Positions 33,401-45,784 of a stretch of 64,000 nucleotides of DNA are shown piece after piece. How positions within the stretch are numbered: the stretch's first letter is position 1; each line of letters begins with the position of its first letter. Source of the DNA: Agarophyton chilense (taxonomy: Eukaryota > Rhodophyta > Florideophyceae > Gracilariales > Gracilariaceae); assembly GCA_030374765.1 (NCBI GenBank), contig JARGXX010000003.1, positions 558,001 through 622,000 of the forward strand, in the 5' to 3' direction. A model generated the notes under the pieces. It had not been told where the DNA came from and did no database searches. It saw only the letters and a list, made by a program, of their open reading frames with translations. Both the position numbers and the translations under genes were made by a program.

Positions 33401-34527
33401 AGGGGCCGTTGTTTTGGCATCGCTTATGTGGGCTGAAAGATGGGAGAAGATATGCCATGGGGCTCAACGCGTCACGTGCCGCAATGGAAGCCAAATGAAT
33501 AGGCAGGTCATTTTGCACGTTATAGAGGGCAAGATGGTTCAAGGGATAGCAGCTACCCTTCGTAGAAACGGAAATTTACGGGGCATAGCAGTGCGCAAAG
33601 ACGTTTCCGCACCAGCACAAAGCCTTTTACGTTTTCTTGTGAAGCAAGTAAAGAGCGGTGTGTTGTGCCGGGCCAAACCACAACACATATGTAAGCGTCG
33701 TAGCCAACGTTAGGGTTTGACAGCGACAGCGCACATATGAGCGAATATTCGCAAATGTGCCACGTGTTATTCCGTGTGCAGCTGGCACTCCCAGGTGCGC
33801 ACCTCCTGTCCACGACTATTCTTGTATTTTATTATTCTTAATCAGTGAACCGCGCCCCAGTGTACAAACGGTACGAGCAAGACTAGTATCTACATGCCCA
33901 GAGGATTGGCCTCACATGAGGCCAGCTTGGCTTCATATGAGGTTAGTTCTATTTTCTAAAAAATAAGTAAAAATCGTTTGTTTCTAGACTGCTGCAGCGA
34001 TTTCTATTTTTAGGTTAAAAACTAATTTTCTAACCATATTCCACCAGCTTGAAAGTACATTTTTTAGAAAGCTGTCTTCAGTAACAGCAGATCAGTGGTT
34101 TCAAAATTGATCGGAGACTGATAAAAAACAGGGTTCAAACCCCGCTTTGTTCAGTATAACTTGAAAACTTGTACGGGAGCACGACTAATTCTAAAAAGTA
34201 TAATGGTCTACGAATGCATTTGCGTACACTTGAACAGCAAAAAAAGTGACATCTGCTGAAGTGATTTTTTCGTCAGAGACCATAATATATCAGTAAGTTG
34301 AATAATGCGGATTAAATTAGTACGGGGCCTAAGGCGATTTGAAATTTTGCTTTAAAATTTTAAGAAATGCATCTAAAAAGCCTTTAAAACGCACATTGAC
34401 ACACGAACATCAATTTTGTTGACTAAATGTTGCTCACAATGTAAGGAATGTCATAAAGATGATCTTGAAAACACTCAAAAATAGTTCCGCTGTGATATAT
34501 ATAAACATACATATTATTATACTTTTT
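30413..34527. other. AT-richer region with no recognisable gene
   Basis: Start of a transposon-rich block. Frames of 60-150 codons occur on both strands (for example 32150-32596 minus, 33366-33713 plus), but I recognise no domain and see no consistent coding signal. Palindromes GCGAATATTCGC (33741-33752) and CGAATATTCG (33271-33280) are present. Probably decayed repeats. Confidence 0.45.
33906..33945. repeat. Palindromic repeat pair left of the piggyBac remnant
   Basis: Two adjacent 20-bp copies. GGCCTCACATGAGGCC (33908-33923) is palindromic with one central mismatch, and a diverged copy around TTCATATGAGG follows. The same sequence recurs at 36697 and 37070. Confidence 0.7.
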
Positions 34528-36230
34528 TCATTCTGAGAAAACAAAGTTGGACTTGCGAGTGGTTTTGCCGACTTTCATCAAAAAGCCATCCAATTTGTTT
34601 CGAATCTGATTTGTTTCCATTAAATGAAAGCCGGTACCAGCCATATAGAATTTTTCTCTTTCATCTTCCTCTTTACCTTTTTTTAATATACTTCGAATAG
34701 CATCCCAGTTGTTTTCTATTAATCGGTCTGCGAGACTACAATAGAAATTAAGCGGTTGGAGATTCAATGTGTTCTCGTATGCACATTGGTACAGATTCGA
34801 AGCATCAACCACGCAATTTCATGCAAAGAAGTATTCAGTTTATAAGAACATTCTTGTACATCGAACTATTTTCCATATTTGAATCATCTTGGCATGACCT
34901 ATTATGCCTATCAATTCTTGAACAAAAAAATGGTACTACTCGAAAAACTCTGAAATAGCAGTAGAAAGTGGAATTTTATTTGTTATTCCATCAATTGTTC
35001 TACATATTTCTCGAGGAATAGAAGTTCCAGGTTGGTTACTGCTACAAGTGCTGATGAAATATCTCTTCTTAGGGTGCACCCAGAGCACAGTCATCATCTT
35101 TCGATCCCATTCAGGCTGTTTCAAGATCATTGAAACTTGCTGGCTTCGTGCCATCATCCTAAGTTTGGAAAGATGTTACATAGGAAACCTTTTCGTAGCC
35201 ATTCGTAAACCCCAATAAACCGTATTTTTCTTTTTAAATGTTCTTCAGCTGTTTCAACAGATACAAAATTCGAATCGGCACAAACTATTCGATCAGTTGC
35301 GAACAAATTTTCAACAAGTCTCATCAAACCAGGTGTTCTATGCGCATTTTCCGATTGAAACGGCTGTACATATAAATACGGAGCTCACATCGTGATTTAT
35401 ATTTTGAGAATAATTCCACCCCTTATTCAACACACTATCTTCAATTCAAAACCATTTTCAGGGTTCTTATCAAGAGGAGTGTAGTGTGGAAGTCCAATGT
35501 AAATCCAGTGTCCATAGAGTCCAGAGTCCATACCAACGTGCCATACTTTCGTCCACGCACAAAGTGTGCGACGGAGTTACGAAAGCTTCTTGATCGTCAT
35601 CTACAGCTTTCAAAAACTCAGAAAGGCATGAACACCTGCATTCTTCTGATTCTTTATCGTTTTCAGGGCCACTGAAAACAATTAGTTGCAGTATATGTTC
35701 AAAGCGATTGCGTAACATGATCTTTTTGAGCTGCAGAGATTCAATATATTTAGAAAAAGTGTCTTTAGACCAAAATGGTCTTCTATTTGAAAACATAAAG
35801 CGTGTCATTCACACCATCAAACCTACAAACTCCAAAAATTTCCGTCCTGTAGTCTGTTTTAAGCCCTTTCCTTCCAGCTGAGAGTTGGTAGATCTAACTA
35901 TTTTTTCCAAATGAGCTACAGGAAACATTCACATGAACAAAAAGTATTGAGAGAGTCCAGGGGGGGCATGAATGGCGGAGATAAAATATCTAACAGGTTT
36001 CGTGACTTTTCATTGATGCATTTGCACTGGACCATTCAGAGTCAAGGATACATTTCCCGTTGTCCATTTCTTCGAATGAACATCCACAAATCTTTCTTGC
36101 GTGTTACTGTTTGTCACAGTAAGAGGGCTCAAAGGATTTATTGTGTGACTGTCATCTCCATCCGTGACAGTTGGCTGCTCTGCTCTTCATTGTTCGAAAC
36201 TACGTTAGTAATAGCAGCACCATTCATCTA
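34528..36230 (-). pseudogene. piggyBac-type (DDE_Tnp_1_7) transposase remnant
   Basis: Collinear pieces of a piggyBac/PGBD transposase on the minus strand. 35808-35470 contains NRFEHILQLIVFS and the first catalytic Asp in LCVDESM. 35345-35165 contains RLVENLFATDRIVCADSNF, carrying the second catalytic Asp. 35157-34936 has WDRKMMTVLWV and KRYFISTCSS. 34812-34528 has the C-terminal VDASNLYQCAYENTL region. Frames change at least three times and stops intervene, so it is inactive. Sequence from 35810 to 36230 probably holds the N-terminal part but is not recognisable piece by piece. Confidence 0.78.
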
Positions 36231-36696
36231 AAAGTTCGAATTTATGGCTTCTTGAGCAATTTCCTGAGCCGTGACATGATTACCGGCTTTTACACTGCAA
36301 ATTTAGAGAAAGCACACTTTTTCGCGACCAGATAGCTCGAAGATTATGATGACAAAAGTGTATCTCCGATTATTTTGACAACAACGTCCACTTTTGTAAC
36401 ACTTCCGCTGACCAGTTTTGTCTTCCATTGTATGCAAAAGAAGCATTTACAGCCGCTCTTTGATGTGAAGAGACGAGCACATGTTTTTAATCTGTTTCCC
36501 AATACACGTCGGGGATCCAAAGATGATGACATATTTGATAAATGATGAAAGAATGGAGTAAAGATGATTCTTTTTCACAGGTTTTAGACGATCGTGCGTG
36601 ATCCTTGAGGTTGACACTAGAGAAGAAGAGAGTGTTGAAAACGTCTAGGAACAAAAATTTAAGAACAGAGTTTACAAAAATATCGATGTTGTAATT

Positions 36697-36719
36697 TTGG
36701 GCTCATTTGAGGCCAGTGG
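36697..36719. repeat. Copy of the palindromic repeat
   Basis: TTGGGCTCATTTGAGGCCAG followed by TGG, a diverged copy of the sequence at 33906 and 37067. Confidence 0.65.
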
Positions 36720-37066
36720 TTTTATATGAATTAGTGTCTATAGCACGGAGCAGACAATTCGAAAATGGTTATTTTTTGAAAGGTAGTTCTCCTTCATACA
36801 CAGCTCCAAAACGATTTTTTAGGGTGCAGCCACGGGGTTTCAATCCAAAATACCTGTTTTATATTCTAAGATGGAAATTAGCTTGCTCATCAGTTAAACA
36901 TATATTCCGTACTGTTTTGTTCCTTAAATTGTATTCTATCACATGGAAGCAGATTCGTGAAGCGCACATTCATTTGAATAGGTCTTACCAAGTCTTTAGT
37001 GTTTGGAGGTCTAAACACGAAAACAATCCGGTCAAAACAACTAAAAAGCAGGGCCTTAACTTACAA

Positions 37067-37090
37067 TTTGGCCTCATATGAGGCCAGTGG
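37067..37090. repeat. Perfect palindromic copy right of the piggyBac remnant
   Basis: GGCCTCATATGAGGCC (37070-37085) is a perfect 16-bp palindrome followed by AGTGG, matching the repeat at 33908. Confidence 0.75.
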
Positions 37091-37451
37091 CCGTATAGAC
37101 ACTAGCCGTGTGATAAAAATAGCGCTGAAAAGAACAAGTAGCCGACCATTTAGCACTCTCATTTGAAATCATCTCTACTGGTAAAGTACTAAATCGCACA
37201 GCTTGGAGTACGAATTAAACAGTCGTACTCGTTCTTGTCCAATCATTTTAAAGGTGCCTATTTAACGGAACAAAACGCACTGCGCAGTTCTTAAGATAAC
37301 TTTCTCACACCATTCCTATCGTTCATCTTCTTCAAACTATGACCATCCCAGACTTTATTTTCCATCGAAACTGCATAGCGGCTGCAGATGAACCTATCTT
37401 CGTTGGAACGAAACTTAACAGAAAAATGGACTGAAACATGTCAGACTAACG

Positions 37452-39156
37452 ATGGCTACAAGAAAAACTTCTAGAAGCACAATCACCTGGATAAAAGGCT
37501 ATCTATGCAGTATTCCAAAACATCCTCTGCGAATTTTCCGTCGCCGTTTTCGAGTCCACAAAGGTATGTTTTACAAACTTCATTTTGCCCTGACTATAAA
37601 ATTTCCTTCAGTCTGGACTCCGCGTCGCGACGCCGCCTGAATGTATGGAATTCAATCCGATATAAAAGCTTTCGCGTGCTTAAGACTTTTAAAAAATGCG
37701 AGATCGTTCGACGAAATTGATGATGGATCGCAAATGTCTAAAGACTCACTGCGATACTACTTTCGGCACTTTTTTCAAGCGATTCTGTCGTTATACATCT
37801 GATATAAACCAAAACGGTAGCGAGGGGGTGTAAGATCTGTCCGTTCGAGGGAGCACACGATGGGCTCGAACTAAGAGGAGAAGATTGACGATACCTGTGA
37901 GGTGTGGCAGCACCAATCACTGAAGGGTACAACAGGAACGACGGGCGTACTGAGACCACGTTGGTAGATGGTAATGAACAGCGTACGAGGGTCCGGAAAA
38001 CCGTAAGGACAAAAGACTTGCCTAAATGGTCAACTGTAGAAATCAAAAGGGGTAAAAGTAGTCTAGTCGGTGTTTATCTGTACAATAGTAACCGGGATGG
38101 CCATGCTTGGTGAAGATATATATTTCACCGGCCACCAGACATACGGTGGCCCTCTCTCCACGTGGACACGAGGAGGTGCATTTCAGGTGCGCCTCCCTAT
38201 CTACTTAACCCTTGCTAAATAATACTAAATTAGCGTAAAGCTAAACTAATTGCTAACTAAACCACTGCAATACACGACGCATACTGGCAACCATCCAGGT
38301 CCAACACGTGACATCATTACCTCTTTGGGATAGCTCACTGTACTACAATAGAAAACGACATTTTTAATCGTATTTCAAAAATAAAGAACTACTACAGATT
38401 GGCGAAAGGTACGGCGGGCATGGATTTAAGGGACGCATTGGTAGTGTAGACCGAAGCAAAATTGAATGGAAAAAGCCCAAGGGCACTGAGAGGGCAGTGT
38501 CACCATACGACGGAAGGAAAGCTTGACACGATAGCTGTAGAATCACGTTGAGATCATGATCTGTAATTTTGGCACTGGTTTGCTCGAAGATATTGAACAA
38601 ACAACGATGAAAAGCTTCTGGAATGTTCACCTCTGTTTGTTTCTATTCTCAATGGTACATATGATATTCAAAATTCTACTCACTACAGACTTCATCTCCA
38701 AGGTCAGGAGAGATGTGTTCCATACTTTTTACTTGATGGTATATACCCTCGATCGACAATATTTGGTAGACCTATTTATGAGCCGGCAAACGATAAAAAC
38801 TGCCACTATTCAAAGTCTCAAGAGCGCTGGGAAAGGACATTGAACGAGAGTTTGGTGTAATACAGGCCTGTTTTCACCTACTGAGGAAAGAATTCTACCC
38901 CTGGAAAAAACGAGAGATTCTTACTGTAAGCGAGATCTGCGTGATACTACACAATATGCTGGTTAAAATGAACCAGGAAGTGTATTTTCAGGAAAACGCC
39001 AGTGAAGATGAACCTTCTGTAAACCTTGTTACAGAATTGTATGACTTGGAATGTGCAAGAAAAGAGAAAAGTAGCACTGAAAGAGAGAAACAGAAGCGAG
39101 CTACAGAGCTAGAGATAAATATTTGGATATCACTCGTTTACGAGAATGCTATATGA
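37452..39156 (+). pseudogene. PIF/Harbinger-type transposase remnant
   Basis: Plus-strand pieces of a plant-type PIF/Harbinger transposase (PF04827-like). 37530-37640 reads FRRRFRVHKGMFYKL and TPRRDAA. After a TGA the same frame gives GIQSDIKAFACLRLL and the SFDEIDDGSQMSKDSLRYYF helical region. 38690-38830 carries VYTLDRQYLVDLF, and 38828-38990 KDIEREFGVIQACFHLLRK and CVILHNMLV. Multiple frameshifts and stops show decay. The interval 38110-38550 does not match and includes a cluster of hairpins that may be a nested insertion. Confidence 0.75.
38109..38196. repeat. Cluster of inverted repeats (hairpins)
   Basis: Three successive hairpins: GGTGAA/TTCACC (38109-38129), GGCCACC/GGTGGCC with an 8-nt loop (38130-38151), and GGAGGTGC/GCGCCTCC with a 9-nt loop and one G-T pair (38172-38196). 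The 10-bp palindrome TCCACGTGGA sits between them (38157-38166). Confidence 0.8.
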
Positions 39157-39339
39157 CGTCCGCGGTGGATTTGAATGTCTAAGAAGAGATTTAATACAAG
39201 CTATGGAAGAGAGAAGTTAGGGGATATCTTAGTGTAGCACTCCAATGCAGTGCAGACGGCGCCAGGTTGGAGGGTTGAGCCGCATGAAAGGGATGCACCG
39301 GTTCCTTCAGCGGTACCTATAAAGCGCATGTGGGGTTTT

Positions 39340-40150
39340 TTGTTTTGGAGCGTGTGAGCTTGGCGCTTTCACGTACGCTCTGTCATATCTTGATTACGGC
39401 CGTACTCATCGAAAAGTCTGATACGAGAAGCAATTGTGTCAGTTTCCGGAACGACCGGGCAGTGAATGTCATTCACTCCGGGCCCAAGGTCGCGTTAATA
39501 ACCGCAATTGGCCAGAACAAAAACCATTTCATCGCTCGAACGGGAGTTCTCAAAAGTAAGAACGTCCTCATCCATCTTATCAATAGCCTCTAGAATATCT
39601 TCGAGGTCAGAGTAGCACAGATGAGTCACAATACGAGTGGACGGGTGCACAGCAGACGTGCTGAGACTGAACGGGCGCATGGTACAGCGCAGACATTCCT
39701 TCTAGTTCTCATGCTTGAGAGTCAAGCCTTCACGCAGAGCCAGATTTTGACCCTGAATGATCTTGGATCCAGCTTGCTCCAGGTCCAACACTTCTTCAAG
39801 CAGATCAAGGGCAATCTGATGAGCTTTCCTTTCGCGAGGAATATCCTTTCTAGTGAAAGACCAGTTGAGGATGTTTATAGCCCCAGAGAGCATATCTTTG
39901 ACCTGCTTCGTGGTCATGGCCTGCACACTCTTGGTCTCTCGTACAGTCATTGGTACCGTATGCGAAACGTCGCCATAGATAATAGTCGGGCTAACGTACC
40001 GGTTGCCACAGCTATGAACCCATCCATTACTGGTGAAAGTAAATCCGGAAAGCTTCACACCAAAGTACTCAAACATATCTGTATCTTCCGGTTCGTGGTC
40101 AACAGACACACCCAGCCTGAGTGCTTCTTGAATACGGACTACGTTTGCAA
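39340..40150 (-). pseudogene. Methionine synthase (MetE, cobalamin-independent) pseudogene
   Basis: C-terminal part of the zinc-dependent methionine synthase, which transfers methyl from methyltetrahydrofolate to homocysteine. Recognisable in order: VDHEPEDTDMFEYFGVKLSG, NGWVHSCGNRYVSPTIIYGD, MLSGAINILNWSF, REGLTL, THLCYSDLEDILEAIDKMD, LTFENSRSSDEM and LGPGVNDIH. TAG at 39702 replaces an expected Trp and TAA at 39495 an expected Gln. A frameshift ends homology near 39370. The His/Cys zinc ligand in THLCYSD is kept, but the N-terminal half is absent. Confidence 0.85.
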
Positions 40151-42423
40151 GCTTGTTGTCGACGTGAGCATTATAGTCTTCGTCGTTAATGTTTCCTTAC
40201 CTGTGCTGAGTGTGTAAGACTGCTTTTTCTCCTATCTCAAGCGTAAGCCCACAGACGAATCGTATAAAAGGGGGTAGATGAAACTTGCAATCAGCTCAAT
40301 TTCCTGCTCTCGCCCCAGCACCAACTAAGCTTTCACCATCTCAAACACTCTAAACACTATACCAACCTCTAAGGTACTTTGCTAGTGCTCATCATTATTC
40401 AAACCACACTGCAATGACATCTTTCAAGGCATCATTCACGAAATTCTTTTCTTTCCTAGTGATGGACTCGCAGAAGTCCACGCCTCTAGAGGCCACCGTG
40501 GAAGCTGGCATTTAATCTTTGTCTCCCCAAGACGTTCAGGAAGTGATACACGAAGAAATGCGTGCGACTGCCTGTCCGATAAGAGCTAAACTGAAGTACA
40601 AAGAGCCAATGAGGCAGCTGAGGAGAGCTTAGAGTAGACTAGAGATGGATAAAGAAGTGTTGAAAGGGAACATTACTTCATTGACAGATTCTACAAAAAA
40701 ATGAAGGCTGAGATGGAGGAGCTGGAAGAATCGAAGATTTTCCGGAGAGGTAAAAGTTCTGAATGCCAAGAACTATGGCGAGAAGGCCCATCTCGCAGAT
40801 TCGGCCGTCTTTTATGCAACAAGTTCACGCAAGACAGGCGAGTGCAAATTTTAAAGTAGCAGCTTGAATAAAAAAAGGGGGGATGAAGTATTCACGATAC
40901 GTATCGAGATTCGCACTCTCTTGAAATGGCGTACGAGCCATCGCCGTAGGCAAACAATGAAGGACATCCCTTGGCTAATTTTACTCCAAGCCATCTGAAC
41001 GGTGGTGCGTAATTGGTGGATCCGTGTGTAATCGATTTTTCTGCTTCCGCTCGATACTGCTCTTGTGCAAGATGTTCAATCATCTCATCATTAGATCCTG
41101 ATATATGTATTGCTCGCACTTTCAGTTTTGCTGCGATAAAGTGCTGGGTCTTCTATGCTACCTGTTGCCACGTGCTGCGTAACGAAGCCAAAGAAACGTC
41201 TCATTTTGTACTTTACTCGACATATTCTCTTCACTTAACCCGAAAGTGTTCTTTTGCGTTGATTGCAGCCCTTCACAGATTGCTCAATCCACCCTTCGAC
41301 CAAAAGAAAACTTCATCATCTGTAAAGGAAGGATCCCTGCCTTGCCTCTTTTTCTTTGACGTCAATGGGGGGGTTATGATGTTGTGATGAAAAGAAAAAA
41401 GAGTTAGCGAATTGGCGTCAGAAAAAGAATTATAAGGAACATTTGACGATGGTACATTAACGGCTTCTTTTTCCAATGTCGAATTTGTAGAAAATCGAAG
41501 CAGTGTGTTTGTAGAAAAATTTTCAGGCGAATGAATCTGGTACTCTTTTCTTTGCTCCGGTACAGCCGATGCTTTTTGGAATTACTTCGAATTTAGGGGC
41601 TGTTTTGGAGACAACAGAAATGGAGAGGACCATGTCTGGTTTTTGAAGTGGTGATAAAGGTTTTGATGATGTTGGAGGTCTTGAAACGTTCAGACGCGGT
41701 GCGGTAGGCATTGTTTCCAAGTTATTGTTGTGGGCAGTGGAGGGTTCCGGTGACGAGAGCGCTGGCGCCAAAAGTTTTTTGTAGGGCTTCCACGGCATGG
41801 AAACCTGTCAAGAAAAATCTTATGACGCAGGTATAGCGCTTGGGATTTCATTGGCTTCATAATTCTTGATTTGCAACGATTTGGAGGGGTGTTGCATTAT
41901 ATATCCAGTTTTATATTGCTGCGAGATAAAGTTCGATAAAGAGTTGGAGGCAAAATTTTTTGCTCCGAAATATATGTAAAGCACACTGGGAGTGATGCCA
42001 GAAGCGAAAAAAACTCTATATTATAGATATATTGCACCAAAAAGCGCACTGCTAGTTTGGACCTAACGCAGGTACGGTTCTTGAAATTCGAACCGAGCGG
42101 AAAAACTAAAGGGTCGATACAAAGAACGGCTTGTAGCTCTGGTTCCTTCCTCCCAATTTCAGGCGCTTCTATTGCAAATGAAAGGCAAGAATTTAATCTT
42201 CACGCCAGTCAAGAACCCAAAGAGGACGAAGAAAACCGAGCAAAACTACAAATGAACATTCAACAGGCTTAAAACAGAATCTAAACGCGAATATAGAAGG
42301 AACGAGCGAAAATGTCTTAGATAGAGGCTTTTTCGACCAGGGCAGAATTGTTGAAGAAACGATATTGCTCAATACTCACGAAGAAGCAATTAAGAATTTC
42401 AGTCCAATTTGCGTTCCCAAAGC
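40151..42423. other. Region between MetE pseudogene and the Mutator-like element
   Basis: No intact gene. A TATA box (TATAAAAGG, about 40263-40271) is followed about 150 bp later by an ATG (40414) whose frame is stopped after about 33 codons but stays rich in charged coiled-coil-like sequence with further stops to about 40860. Minus-strand frames 41119-40892 and 41798-41523 are unrecognised. Confidence 0.45.
42414..42423. repeat. Target-site duplication (left), 10 bp
   Basis: TTCCCAAAGC immediately outside the left inverted repeat, identical to 49293-49302. Length is in the 8-11 bp range of Mutator-like elements. Confidence 0.92.
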
Positions 42424-42581
42424 GGCAGAAGGCCAAAATACACGACGTCTGATATGTATGAAATAGAATAGATGTAGACCAATCAAAACTCTGGCCACAT
42501 TTCAGACACCGTAGAATGTGCCGTAGCCCCCAACTCGGAGTGCGCTCTCTGAACTCGCATTGCGCTCTTTGCGCATATGTG
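42424..42581 (+). repeat. MULE terminal inverted repeat, left
   Basis: 158 bp, inverted relative to 49135-49292 with about 16 mismatches and no gaps. Confidence 0.93.
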
Positions 42582-43047
42582 TATCAGGCCAATGACACAT
42601 CGTCCATATCGCCCTCTCTTCTTCCTCGTCCAATGCGCTAGCCAGCTGCAATTGGAGCCATATTTCCCCTAATCATCTTGCACCAAGTTTTCAGGATGTC
42701 GATGAGAAAAGGGGCGCGACATTTGAACCTGAGATGCAAAGATGACCAGCAAGCTGGAGCAGTTATCAAGTCCAGATGATTGAGAAGGAATCTTCGCTTC
42801 TCAGCTCACATCCATTCCGCTCTTATTGGCTTTAATCGTATGCTTGGACTTTTCGAGCGATAAAACAGGTGCGCAGTTGTTCTTCAGCATCCATAAAAGT
42901 TCTTTCTTTCAACTTCGTATATTTACAAAGGCTTCAAGCTGAATCATTCCGTTATTGTGTAGTTCACGTATGATGTACGATTTCTATTATGTCTATTGCT
43001 CTCGCATGCGCACGGTTTATATCAGATTGAGAAGGTAGAGTCAGTGT

Positions 43048-45743
43048 CTACGATTGAGAGCCATGACAAGCCGAAAGAGTTGATTGCAGCGCACCTGTTC
43101 GTTGTTTCTTCCTGGAAAGCCGTTCTGCGAAGCTCTTCTTGCGCTTTGAAGGCCGTATGGAGGACAAAATTGGTGATTGTATATTAGAAGAGTCAATTTG
43201 ACTCATTGATGTTGAATCGAAGTTATGGTTTTCGGCAGAATTCGTAACACTTGCAGGTTCTGCATTATGTGCGAGAGCTTGGAAAGGAATAAAACCATCA
43301 AAAAGCATTTTCTTCATTGTTGTTAATGGCCTTTGCACTATCTGAAGTCAAGATTGCCCATGCTGGAAGCCAAAAGAGGTATTTCGTCGTACATTGCCTT
43401 ACTGTCTGAGTGTTGGCCGTAGTTGAGAAGCTCGAAATCTGAATTGCCTGTCACGAGATAATTCAACTCCGCTTCTGCGTTCTAGGCGCCCTCTACGGCT
43501 ATTGGCCTGGATTTCAACGCATTTACATCAATCACTCCTGCTGTTTGACGAATGGTGGACAATCTCCAAAAGTTCCAGTCATCAGAGGTTTGCACCCAGT
43601 ATTTGTCAAACAGTTTGTCCAGTTGAATGTATTATAAGAGTACAACTTTAAATCGTGGCTGACGGAGAACCTCTTCGCCGTACACCATTGCGCATCGAAC
43701 AATATGAAGGCACGGAAACCTCATTGTGATGTTCTTCTTACAGCTGCAGCGCACTTCGAGGTTTCTTTTGGCTTCTGTACCATTTCCGTGTACCCTACAG
43801 TCAAACAGCACAGTCATAGGTAGAGTGGAGTATTCAGTGTGAAGGAGCAATGATTACGGTAAGTTCTGTAAGCCACGAGGGCCTGTGGTATCTTACACGA
43901 CTGGCCGACCTCAGCTGGACACATATACATAATTATTATTATTTATTTACTGTTATAGAATAGCTTTACAGTGCAAGGGAGATTACAGCGCCCCGCCAGT
44001 GATATTTACTTGGCTCGAGTGACGCTTCTCCCTTAGAATCAGGTAGACACCGTTTGGATACTAAATCATTCCCTTTAGTACATTAGTTCCACCAACTGGT
44101 CTTCAGGTCATCATTTCCGTAGCTTCGCTCTGTAAAACTACGCATTACACGCCCGACCATTGCACCAAGTACTTTGAGAGTGCCGCCGTCAAGGATGCGA
44201 ACCTTAGGACCCGCTCTACCACGCTACTCTAGGTTGAGACCAGTACGCTGACCTACCAGTCGTTGTGTTACATTCTGTAGGATTGACCTTTGATAAATGG
44301 GCAGGACGGGGCTTGAGAAAGTGTTATGGATACTGCTGTATACGTTTCTCTCCATATTTGCTCCAATTTGGCGACAGGTCTGACAAAGCTCTCATTTTGT
44401 TCGAGCTCAGACCATTCCACTTCCTCGATATCTACTATAGTTGCGCTTAACATTGCGTACGTTTTTGACGGAACTATACTGAGCTCCTTAATCTTGAGGA
44501 GCGCGTAGCTGGTGTACTAATTGATCATGAACTTCAGAACTGGAGGAGAGATTGGGAGCTGTTTGTCTCGGATAGATGGATGAGTTGAGCTGAGCGGATT
44601 AAGGAATCTGAGATGTGAGGATTGCCTTTCAAATGTTCTTTTTTTCGTAAGCCGATGCACTTCGCAAGGTATCTTAGAGGAAGGCAACTTCTTCGATAGA
44701 ATATATGCCTTATATCCAGAATTGGATGCTTCTGTTTAGCCTGTGCCTTGAAAAAGGTACCTCTTTGGTACAGCTGTGTCTCTGAAACAAAGCACTAACA
44801 TTTGTTGTTTTTAGTGGTAGAGGTATTTGAACCAGAGCGGAGGGCTACTTCCCAAACCGTAGAAGTACCGTTGTTCGAACGCCTGTCTCCTAAACATAAA
44901 ACTTGATATACTTTTCGACCTTCTAAGGTTAAAGAGGTCCCAGGACATGTCATCGCACCATGTTCTCCTTCCAACGTTTCCACACAACGAAGTGACATTC
45001 TCCACCTGGTTTTGATTCAGATGCCACTCTTCAAGCGCAATAAAAGATCTATAAAAGACATTTTCGGTCGCGGTAATGCACGGAACGCTCTGGTCCATAA
45101 TTATCATTGCCGGATAGAACAGAATAATGTAATTAAAATGAGAAAGTACCTGAACGAAATCTTCTTCTCTCTCTCCGGCAATGAAACCCATAAAGAACGT
45201 TAGAGTAAAGCCATCGTTTCATCTCCCATTGATTGTGAATAAGTGATGTTCGAAACGATTCGCTACTGCCTTATAATCCACAGAAATGTCTTGAACAATT
45301 CCACTCTCCTCGTAGTTATTCAACCACTCCCTGTAAGACCAGCAGGTGGACATCATTCTACAGGAGGAGTCTCAGTTGAAGAAGAACTTGTTGCCTGTGT
45401 CTTCTTTGTTAAGGGCTACGAGGGCTTCACAGAGTCTCATGCATTCCAGATTCTTTGGATTGCTCAACGAACATGCAAATCCCAGTTGCTTCCAAGCCGT
45501 CATAGGATTGATTACTTTCTTATACTTGTCCTCCAAGTATCGTAACATGTCTTGGAAGGAAATTCTAAGAGTGTTAGTCACTTGAAGGGCTTCGGTGTGC
45601 ATCTTGGCGGCCAGATGCTTCACCTTGCAGCTTTCTGCAGGATTGTGATTATTTTTAGCCCCCGTAAATTCCGCGGCGTAAGATCTACTTGCTCCGCCCT
45701 CGTCTGAACCGACTGTCTTGATACTGAATGGTTTCTCTTGCAA
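43048..45743 (-). pseudogene. MULE transposase, interrupted
   Basis: Pieces on the minus strand in order. 45743-45372 is an N-terminal region with SFQDMLRYLEDKYKK and PMTAWKQLG. About 45350-44795 is the MULE catalytic core (FFMGFIAGEREEDFVQVL, YPAMIIMDQS, EEWHLNQNQVENV). 43850-43632 is a SWIM zinc finger, VRCSCKKNITMRFPCLHIV (C-x-C...C-x-H). 43338-43048 is a basic tail (RPSKRKKSFAERLSRKKQR). Stops (for example TGA near 45206) and frame changes separate the pieces. Some gaps may be introns, which I could not place reliably. The DQS motif holds the Asp expected of the catalytic triad. Confidence 0.75.
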
Positions 45744-45784
45744 TTAAGGATACCCTTGTGTAGTACACGACGGTCCACAGCCAC

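Larger units (their letters stand above)
36231..37451. other. Interval between two transposon remnants
   Basis: No gene recognised. Contains palindromic GAGGCCAGTGG repeats at 36697-36719 and 37067-37090 and an inverted pair TAGTGTCTATA (36732) / TATAGACACTA (37095), which may mark ends of a short nested element. Confidence 0.45.

Noticed and set aside
44170-44240. tRNA-like stretch (GCGTGGTAGAGC, GGTTCGCATCC) on the minus strand inside the MULE
   Set aside because: No closing acceptor stem and no plausible anticodon arm between the D-like and T-like pieces.
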